Source: Planctomycetota bacterium (GTDB lineage Bacteria > Planctomycetota > Phycisphaerae > Tepidisphaerales > Tepidisphaeraceae). From it: a DNA stretch of 9,986 bases. The first letter of the stretch is position 1. Each line of letters starts with the position of its first letter. Made by a program: the position numbers and the translations under genes. The notes beneath the pieces were generated by a model. The model was not told where the DNA came from. It did no database searches and saw only the letters and a program-made list of their open reading frames with translations. Below, one piece after another: positions 1 to 4,483 of the stretch. The stretch is from NCBI GenBank assembly GCA_029777755.1, contig JAKORQ010000147.1:1-9986 (forward strand), read 5' to 3'.

Positions 1-6
1 ACGATA

Positions 7-37
7 GGCACGTGCCAAGATGATTTATCTTGGCACG
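7..37. repeat. Overlapping palindromes, possible operator
   Basis: Bases 11-21 (CGTGCCAAGAT) and 27-37 (ATCTTGGCACG) are a perfect 11-base inverted repeat around a 5-base loop. A second perfect palindrome, GGCACGTGCC, occupies 7-16 and shares the CGTGCC half-site. ACGATAG also recurs at 1-7 and 35-41. Neither arm is followed by a T-run on either strand, which argues against an intrinsic terminator. Three copies of a GGCACG/CGTGCC half-site just upstream of a small gene suggest a repressor or initiator binding site, but that is inference. The cluster may continue left of base 1. Confidence 0.6.
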
Positions 38-74
38 ATAGCGGGAAGGGCGACGGGGAAGATTGGGGGCAAGT

Positions 75-380
75 ATGAGCGCCCCAGCCCCCGGAAGCGC
101 GGCGGAACTGCTGGCGGAACTGGATGCGCTGGGCATCCAGCTTAAGGCCAACGGGGAACACCTGCGCTTCCGCCCCCGCGAAAAGGTAACGGCGGACCTG
201 GCCAGCCGGATGAAGATGCACAAGCCCGAACTGGTGGCGCTGGTGGTGAAGCGTGCGGAGTTGGACCGGCGGATAGCCAAGCAACTGGCCCAGCTTGTCC
301 CGTATTGCACGCCCGACGGCCGGCGGGGATGGGTACACCCGCGCTACCGGGCGGAATTGGACGGATTGGGGCTGTTGTGA
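75..380 (+). CDS. Small TubC_N-like protein of the integrated element
   Basis: A 101-residue cytoplasmic protein with no signal peptide or membrane segment. The N-terminal half (LLAELDALGIQLKANGEHLRF, then a basic turn and MKMHKPELVALV) follows the pattern of the TubC N-terminal docking domain: helix, two short strands with a basic residue, then helices ending in KPELVALV. That fold was described as a docking module of polyketide/peptide synthetases, but single-domain relatives occur in mobile elements, where I know of no settled role. The C-terminal part has a PDGRRGWVHPRY box, possibly a short zinc-less DNA- or protein-contact motif. I chose ATG 75 over the in-frame TTG at 63 because GGGGG at 65-69 gives a purine-rich tract 5 bases upstream. 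It lies 35 bases before the XRE gene. The function is unknown; a partner for a replication or primase protein further left is one possibility. Confidence 0.65.
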   Translation: MSAPAPGSAAELLAELDALGIQLKANGEHLRFRPREKVTADLASRMKMHKPELVALVVKRAELDRRIAKQLAQLVPYCTPDGRRGWVHPRYRAELDGLGLL

Positions 381-388
381 AAAAGACG

Positions 389-420
389 ATGCTTGCATGG
401 CATTAAAGCATAGGTATGAT
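389..420 (+). promoter_or_regulatory. Putative promoter and operator of the XRE gene
   Basis: A weak -35 TTGCAT (393-398) lies 16 bases before a good -10 TATGAT (415-420, 5 of 6 consensus). An inverted repeat, ATGCTT (389-394) and AAGCAT (406-411), spans the -35 and spacer, as expected for an autoregulatory operator. The predicted transcription start (about 427) would coincide with the ATG at 428, implying a leaderless message. This is pattern matching only, and the -35 match is poor. Confidence 0.35.
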
Positions 421-652
421 GCCGGGCATGGGCAACGTGCTGGATGAGCTTCGCAAGGCGATTGAGGCGAGCGGCGAAAGCCGCTACCGGCTTTGGAAGG
501 CCACGGGGATAAGCCAATCGCACCTGTCGCGCCTGATGCGCGGCGAAGCGGGCTTGAGTGTGGACAACCTGGAGCGCCTGGCCGACGCGCTGGGGCTGGA
601 AATCACGATTCGGCCCGCGAAGGCCAAGGCGAGCAAGAGCAAAGGACGGTGA
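416..652 (+). CDS. XRE-family helix-turn-helix regulator
   Basis: A 78-residue protein that is almost entirely one Cro/C1-type HTH domain. The region SRYRLWKATGISQSHLSRLM forms helices 1 to 3, with ISQSHLSRL as the turn and recognition helix, and LSVDNLERLADALGLEI completes the five-helix fold. A short basic tail (PAKAKASKSKGR) could add nonspecific DNA contacts. It probably represses its own promoter or controls expression of the recombinase or excision functions of the element. In-frame ATGs at 416, 419 and 428 all lack a clear Shine-Dalgarno sequence. If the -10 element at 415-420 is used, only 428 is possible, giving 74 residues. The stop at 650-652 is 3 bases from the integrase start, so the two are likely co-transcribed. 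Confidence 0.85.
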   Translation: MMPGMGNVLDELRKAIEASGESRYRLWKATGISQSHLSRLMRGEAGLSVDNLERLADALGLEITIRPAKAKASKSKGR

Positions 653-655
653 GGT

Positions 656-1975
656 ATGGCAAGCGTGATTGACGATCCCAACGGCAGGAAGCGGATTCAA
701 TTCGTGGCCGCCGACGGAAGCCGCAAGACGGTGCGGCTGGGCAAGGCGAGCCGGCGCGACGCGGAACAAGTCTGCCGGCATGTTGAAGCCCTGGCAGCGG
801 CGACGATCAACGGGCAGCCCGTGAGCCGCGAAACATCGGTTTGGGTGAGCGGCATCGGGGACAAGCTACATGACCGATTGGCGCGGGCCGGGCTGGTGAA
901 GGGGCGGGCGGCCATCGAGGGGACGAAGCTGGGGCCGTTCATCGACGCCTACATTGCCGGGCGCGTGGATGCCAAGCCCCGCACGATTATCAATCTGAAA
1001 CAAGCCCGCAAGGCGCTGGTGGACTACTTCGGCGAAGGCAAGCCCCTGGCCGCTATCACGGCCGGCGACGCCGACGCCTTCCGCCTAGCCCTGCTGGGGA
1101 AGGGGCTGGCGGATAACACCGTCCGGCGAATCTGCGGACGCGCCCGGCAATACTTCCGGGCCGCGATCCGCCGGGAACTTGTCCACCGCAACCCGTTTGA
1201 CGGCATCAAGTGCGCGGTGGGGGCGAACCCCGACCGGCTGTATTTCGTGAGCCGGGAAGAGGCAGAAAAGGTGCTGGCCGCCTGCCCCGATGCGGAGTGG
1301 CGCTTGATCTTCGCCTTGAGCCGCTACGCCGGCCTGCGCTGCCCATCCGAACACCTGGCGCTACGCTGGGGCGACGTGGATTGGGCCAATAGCCGAATGA
1401 CGGTGCGCAGCCCCAAGACCGAGCATCACGAAGGCAAAGCATCGCGGCTTGTGCCAATTTTCCCCGAGCTGCTGCCCCACCTGCGCGAAGCCTTTGAGGC
1501 AGCCAAGCCGGGAAGCGAATACGTTATTACCCGCTGCCGGGATGGGGCTGTCAATCTGCGGACCCAGCTTGAGCGGATCATCCGGCGGGCCGGCTTGCAG
1601 CCCTGGCCCAAGTTGTTCCACAACCTGCGGGCGACGCGGGAAACCGAACTGGCCGAAACCTTCCCCCTTCACGTTGTCTGCGCCTGGATCGGCAATTCGT
1701 CGGCTATTGCGGCCAAGCACTACCTGCAAGTGACGGATGAGCATTTCGAGCGGGCGATTGCCGGCGGGCCGGATGGGGAGAAGGCGGCGCAAAAAGCGGC
1801 GCAAAATCCGACGCAGCAACCGCACGCGGACGGTCGCAACCTGCCGCACGATGAAGCCCGGAAAACGAAAAACCCCGCGATTTGCGGGGCTTTTCGAGAG
1901 ACTGCGGTAGGGTGCGGTGACCCTAATAACTACCTAATACCCCCTAGGGGAGTCGAACCCCTGTCCTCTGGCTGA
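656..1975 (+). CDS. Tyrosine recombinase (site-specific integrase)
   Basis: This 439-residue cytoplasmic DNA strand-exchange enzyme of the phage-integrase family would catalyse insertion and excision of the element. Residues about 90-185 form the helical core-binding domain. The catalytic domain follows, with Arg228 (RYAGLR), a beta-hairpin Lys254 (SPKTEHH), His322 and Arg325 (HNLR) and the nucleophile Tyr356 (KHYLQVTDEHF). The position that is usually His or Trp (LGHS box) is Asn347 (WIGNSS). After about residue 370 the sequence is a low-complexity KAAQKAAQ tail, then a stretch encoded over an intrinsic terminator, then residues from about 427 read from the antisense of a tRNA gene. The catalytic fold is complete before this tail. 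AAGGA at 642-646 sits 9 bases before ATG 656. Its position beside tRNA-Glu supports integration at that gene. Confidence 0.95.
   Translation: MASVIDDPNGRKRIQFVAADGSRKTVRLGKASRRDAEQVCRHVEALAAATINGQPVSRETSVWVSGIGDKLHDRLARAGLVKGRAAIEGTKLGPFIDAYIAGRVDAKPRTIINLKQARKALVDYFGEGKPLAAITAGDADAFRLALLGKGLADNTVRRICGRARQYFRAAIRRELVHRNPFDGIKCAVGANPDRLYFVSREEAEKVLAACPDAEWRLIFALSRYAGLRCPSEHLALRWGDVDWANSRMTVRSPKTEHHEGKASRLVPIFPELLPHLREAFEAAKPGSEYVITRCRDGAVNLRTQLERIIRRAGLQPWPKLFHNLRATRETELAETFPLHVVCAWIGNSSAIAAKHYLQVTDEHFERAIAGGPDGEKAAQKAAQNPTQQPHADGRNLPHDEARKTKNPAICGAFRETAVGCGDPNNYLIPPRGVEPLSSG
1784..1807 (+). repeat. Tandem 12-base repeat in the integrase tail
   Basis: GCGGCGCAAAAA (1784-1795) is followed directly by GCGGCGCAAAAT (1796-1807), 11 of 12 bases identical. 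It encodes AAQK and AAQN just after the catalytic domain. The A-runs could allow slippage, but the frame stays open to 1975. Confidence 0.7.
1866..1894. terminator. Bidirectional intrinsic terminator, best oriented for tRNA-Glu
   Basis: CCCCGC (1873-1878), loop GATTT, GCGGGG (1884-1889) make a perfect 6-base-pair GC stem. On + it is followed by C then TTTT; on - it is followed directly by five T's (A's at 1868-1872 on +), then CG and more T's. It is therefore a stronger terminator for transcription coming leftward from the tRNA-Glu gene. It lies inside the integrase frame, 81 bases before that gene's stop codon. Confidence 0.8.
1922..1940. repeat. Direct repeat beside the attachment site
   Basis: CCTAATAAC (1922-1930) and CCTAATACC (1933-1941) share 8 of 9 bases with an 11-base period, about one DNA turn, and abut the 3' end of the tRNA gene. 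They could be recombinase or excisionase binding sites on the element side of the crossover. This is inference from position and phasing only. Confidence 0.35.
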
Positions 1976-1980
1976 GAACC
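1938..1980. other. Putative attachment half-site in the tRNA-Glu 3' half
   Basis: The integrase reading frame crosses into the T-arm and acceptor strand of tRNA-Glu. For tRNA-targeting elements, the element carries a copy of the tRNA 3' end that restores the gene after insertion, so the identity block should lie here. The crossover point cannot be fixed from one end; the matching block would lie left of the window. Confidence 0.55.
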
Positions 1981-2010
1981 AGATATCCTAGGCCACTAGA
2001 CGAAGGGGGC
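1938..2010 (-). tRNA. tRNA-Glu, anticodon CTC
   Basis: The minus strand folds into a full 73-base cloverleaf. The acceptor arm is GCCCCCT with AGGGGGT. The D-arm region is TCGTCTAGTGGCCTAGGAT. The anticodon stem TCTGG/CCAGA encloses the loop TTCTCAG with anticodon CTC, and the T-arm is AGGGG TTCGACT CCCCT. The scaffold closely follows bacterial tRNA-Glu. The discriminator is A, and CCA is not encoded (TTA follows). The first acceptor pair is G1-U72, a wobble rather than the usual G-C. The 3' half overlaps the integrase stop codon region on the other strand and was probably supplied by the element. The promoter lies at 2037-2065 and the likely terminator at 1866-1894. Confidence 0.93.
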
Positions 2011-2036
2011 GTTGCTATCTGCTTAGGACGGGTGGG

Positions 2037-2065
2037 AATGTAAGAAGAATTTCCGCTTTCGTCAA
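2037..2065 (-). promoter_or_regulatory. Sigma-70-type promoter for tRNA-Glu
   Basis: On the minus strand, TTGACG (2065-2060) is followed after exactly 17 bases by TACATT (2042-2037), matching 5 of 6 and 4 of 6 consensus bases. Transcription would start near 2030, leaving a leader of about 20 bases before the mature tRNA 5' end at 2010. The spacing and position fit a stable-RNA promoter on the chromosomal side of the insertion, so the tRNA should still be expressed. Confidence 0.65.
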
Positions 2066-2103
2066 GCCTCTGGAGTAAGGTCAGCGACCTGATCGGCACT
2101 AGT

Positions 2104-3006
2104 CTAAGGGCAGATGGTCGAAAAATAGAGCTGCCTGATGCGCTGTTCGTCGATCTCCACGGTTACGTGGGCATTTGGTTCGTCGGCCGTGACGATGGTC
2201 ATGCCCCGCGTTGACTGGCCGGCCGTCTCCACCTTTATCGCCATGGGCCTTGTCTGGTAGCAGCCGGCTCCCATGGCGTGGAGCATGGGGAAAAGGTCAT
2301 ACATCACCGGCCCGGGTTTCCAGCTCTGGGCGGGATGCCAAAGCCTTATCGCTTCACCCATGGCGCGGTGCAGGTCTGAGCCGTACCCGCTGATCCTGCG
2401 GCAGTCTTCCATGGATAAGACAAAGCGGCGGGTGATGTCCCAGGTGCCCATGTAGATCGGGATGCCGCTGGTGAGCACGATGTCGGCGGCGATGTAGTCA
2501 AAGGAGATGTTGTGTTCCGCGCGATGCAGGGCGGTCTCGCCGCCCATCAGGGCGATGTACTGGATCATGTCTGCAAGCTCCGGCCGGCGCCGCAGCGCCA
2601 CTGCGATGTTGGTGAGCGGCCCGATGCTGGCGATGGCAATGCTGCCGGCGTTGGCTATCACGGTTCGCGTAATCAGGTTGATGGCATCCTCATATGGGCC
2701 ACCATCCTCAGGGGCCTCCGGCAGCGCGAAGGCATAGTGATTCATTGTGCGCGAAAGGTCCTGCTGCGATCGCCACTCGTCGGCCGATACTGGCCGGAGG
2801 GGAAGCTGCATTCCAGCGCCAACCGGGATATCTACTCTGCCAAGATAACGCAGGAGCCGCTTGATAAGCCTCGCCCGTCTATCGCTCGGCCAGGTGACGG
2901 TGGTGATTGCCCTGATGTCCAGTTCCGGCCGGAGCAGGGCGAACCAGATGGCCAGGAGATCATCGATGTCCTGGCCCGGGTCAGTGTCAATTAGTAGTTT
3001 CTGCAT
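2104..3006 (-). CDS. Nucleoside hydrolase (IUNH family)
   Basis: A 300-residue cytoplasmic enzyme of the inosine-uridine nucleoside N-ribohydrolase family, which splits nucleosides into base and ribose for salvage. The N-terminal calcium-binding signature is clear (DTDPGQDIDDLLAI, Asp7, Asp9, Asp13, Asp15, Asp16). The central family block IASIGPLTNIAVALRRRPEL ends in IALMGG at 151-156, and Glu164 and Asn166 (EHN) match the ribose/metal contact region. Near the C-terminus the usual His-Asp pair is Tyr236-Asp237 (MYDLF), so base specificity may differ from the classical purine or inosine-uridine enzymes. Length is normal or slightly short (usually 300-330). ATG at 3006 has only a weak upstream GTGGGG. 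It diverges from fumC and stands alone, so the substrate cannot be inferred from neighbours. Confidence 0.88.
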   Translation of the reverse strand: MQKLLIDTDPGQDIDDLLAIWFALLRPELDIRAITTVTWPSDRRARLIKRLLRYLGRVDIPVGAGMQLPLRPVSADEWRSQQDLSRTMNHYAFALPEAPEDGGPYEDAINLITRTVIANAGSIAIASIGPLTNIAVALRRRPELADMIQYIALMGGETALHRAEHNISFDYIAADIVLTSGIPIYMGTWDITRRFVLSMEDCRRISGYGSDLHRAMGEAIRLWHPAQSWKPGPVMYDLFPMLHAMGAGCYQTRPMAIKVETAGQSTRGMTIVTADEPNAHVTVEIDEQRIRQLYFSTICP

Positions 3007-3085
3007 GTCCCCACTAGACTGACGCCAGTTGCGTCCCCGTCAATGGCACTGGTACCTGCCTACCGTCAAACAGGAGGACTGATCC
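3007..3085. promoter_or_regulatory. Divergent intergenic region between nucleoside hydrolase and fumC
   Basis: These 79 bases must hold the start signals for both genes. The only strong element is the fumC ribosome binding site AGGAGG at 3072-3077, 8 bases before ATG 3086. TTGACG occurs twice on the minus strand (3043-3038 and 3069-3064), 26 bases apart, and could be -35 elements for the hydrolase, but no convincing -10 follows at normal spacing. I could not assign a promoter for either gene. Confidence 0.4.
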
Positions 3086-4477
3086 ATGACCGCCACGCGA
3101 ACCGAGTCCGACAGCATGGGCACGATTGAAGTTCCCGCGGATGTCTACTGGGGTGCGCAGACATCCCGCTCGCTGCTGCATTTCGGCATTGGCAACGAGG
3201 TGATGCCGCGCGAGATGATCCGGGCGCTGGGGATCGTGAAGAAGGCGTCCGCGATGGTGAATCGCGACATGGGCAGGCTCAGCAGTGAGCTGGCCGACCT
3301 GATCATCCGGGCCTCCGACGAGGTGATCGAGGGGAAACTGGATGGCCACTTTCCTCTGCGTATCTGGCAGACCGGCTCGGGCACGCAGACGAACATGAAT
3401 GCCAATGAGGTGATCTCCAACCGCGCCATCCAGATGGCCGGTGGGAAGATGGGCAGCAAGAACCCCGTTCACCCCAACGATCACGTGAACATGTCCCAGT
3501 CGTCCAATGACGCGTTTCCTACGGCCATGCACATAGCGGCGGCCGAACGGATGTACCACAGCCTGATACCTGCTGTTTGGTCGATTCGCGATGCGCTTGA
3601 GACAAAGGCGAGGCAGTTTGCGGATGTGGTGAAGATTGGCCGAACGCATATGCAGGATGCCACGCCGATCACGGTGGGGCAGGAGTTCTCCGGCTGGTGT
3701 GCGCTGCTGGATCAGGACGCCAGGCGACTGGAGCAATCACTTGATGGGCTGTATCTGCTGGCACTGGGGGGAACGGCCGTCGGCACAGGGCTCAACGCTC
3801 CGCAGGGGTTTGCCGAGGCGGTGGCGGAGAAGATCGCCGAGCTTACGGGGCTTCCCTTCAGGTCGCACCCGAACAAGTTTGCGGCTCTCTCATCACACGC
3901 GGAGCTCCAGGCGTCCCATGGGGCGATCAATACATTGGCCAGTTCTCTGATGAAGATCGCCAATGACATACGTTTGCTTTCCTCCGGGCCGCGCTGCGGG
4001 ATAGGTGAGTTGCGGATACCCGAGAACGAGCCGGGATCTTCCATCATGCCCGGCAAGGTGAACCCGACGCAATGCGAGGCCATGACCATGATCGCCGCGC
4101 GGGTTCATGGCAATGATGCGACGATTGCCTTCGCCAACTCGCAGGGGCATCTCCAGCTTAATGTATTCAAGCCGGTGATCATCTACTGTTTCCTGCAATC
4201 TGTGCGGTTGATAGCCGATGCCGCCCACGGCTTTGTCCGGTACATGATCGAGGGGATCGAGCTGAATCGCGAGCGGATCGACCTGTATGTGCGCGACTCG
4301 CTGATGCTGGTGACGGCTCTCTCGCCCGTGATCGGCTATGACAAGGCGGCGAAGGTGGCACATACCGCGTACGAGCGCAACACCTCACTGCGCGATGCGT
4401 GCACGGAGCTTGGCTACCTGTCGGGCGAGGAGTTCGATCGCCTGATTGTACCCGAGAAGATGACTCAACCGGGGTAA
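3086..4477 (+). CDS. fumC: Fumarate hydratase class II
   Basis: A 463-residue iron-independent fumarase that interconverts fumarate and (S)-malate in the TCA cycle as a cytoplasmic homotetramer. Length and alignment match E. coli FumC (467) almost residue for residue. Visible are GSGTQTNMNANEV (97-109), HPNDHVNMSQSSNDAFPT (129-146), GRTHMQDATP with catalytic His188, and the mobile-loop signature GSSIMPGKVNP (317-327) with Ser318, Lys324 and Asn326. The C-terminal small domain (GYDKAAKVAHTAYERNTSLR, then EEFDRLIVPEKM) is typical of FumC and helps separate it from aspartase, the closest alternative. The AGGAGG Shine-Dalgarno sequence fixes ATG 3086. It stops 6 bases from the phoR stop on the opposite strand, with no terminator hairpin visible between them. 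Confidence 0.96.
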   Translation: MTATRTESDSMGTIEVPADVYWGAQTSRSLLHFGIGNEVMPREMIRALGIVKKASAMVNRDMGRLSSELADLIIRASDEVIEGKLDGHFPLRIWQTGSGTQTNMNANEVISNRAIQMAGGKMGSKNPVHPNDHVNMSQSSNDAFPTAMHIAAAERMYHSLIPAVWSIRDALETKARQFADVVKIGRTHMQDATPITVGQEFSGWCALLDQDARRLEQSLDGLYLLALGGTAVGTGLNAPQGFAEAVAEKIAELTGLPFRSHPNKFAALSSHAELQASHGAINTLASSLMKIANDIRLLSSGPRCGIGELRIPENEPGSSIMPGKVNPTQCEAMTMIAARVHGNDATIAFANSQGHLQLNVFKPVIIYCFLQSVRLIADAAHGFVRYMIEGIELNRERIDLYVRDSLMLVTALSPVIGYDKAAKVAHTAYERNTSLRDACTELGYLSGEEFDRLIVPEKMTQPG

Positions 4478-4483
4478 AGTGCC

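Larger units (their letters stand above)
1..1975 (+). mobile_element. Integrase-proximal end of an element integrated at tRNA-Glu
   Basis: Three co-directional genes (TubC_N-like small protein, XRE regulator, tyrosine recombinase) lead up to a tRNA-Glu gene on the opposite strand. The recombinase frame ends inside the 3' half of that tRNA gene. Tyrosine recombinases commonly insert their elements at tRNA 3' ends and lie next to the attachment site, so the element is inferred to extend leftward past base 1, with its right boundary between about 1938 and 1980. No structural, conjugation, replication or defence gene of the element is visible here, so phage, satellite and integrative island cannot be told apart. 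The exact boundary needs the second attachment site, which lies outside the window. Confidence 0.75.

Noticed and set aside
344..781. 145-codon minus-strand open frame across the XRE gene and integrase start
   Set aside because: Overlaps three plus-strand genes with better evidence and has no recognisable domain.
1784..1807. Possible programmed frameshift site at the A-runs in the integrase tail
   Set aside because: In the reading frame the run is CAA AAA G, not a classic X XXY YYZ heptamer, and the zero frame stays open to a plausible end.
1..1975. A defence island or CRISPR-like system in the element end
   Set aside because: No nuclease, helicase, toxin or spaced repeat array is visible; the three genes are a regulator, an integrase and a small protein of unknown role.
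2078..2090. Hairpin AGGTC-AGC-GACCT between the hydrolase stop and the tRNA promoter as a terminator
   Set aside because: Only five base pairs and no T-run on either strand.
3013..3069. Two TTGACG elements as promoters for the nucleoside hydrolase
   Set aside because: No acceptable -10 at 16-18 bases; the best, TCTAGT, is 19 bases away and would leave no leader.
3014..3736. 240-codon open frame on the minus strand opposite the start of fumC
   Set aside because: Arg/His/Pro-rich, no recognisable fold, and lies wholly antisense to a complete FumC; typical of GC-rich codon bias.
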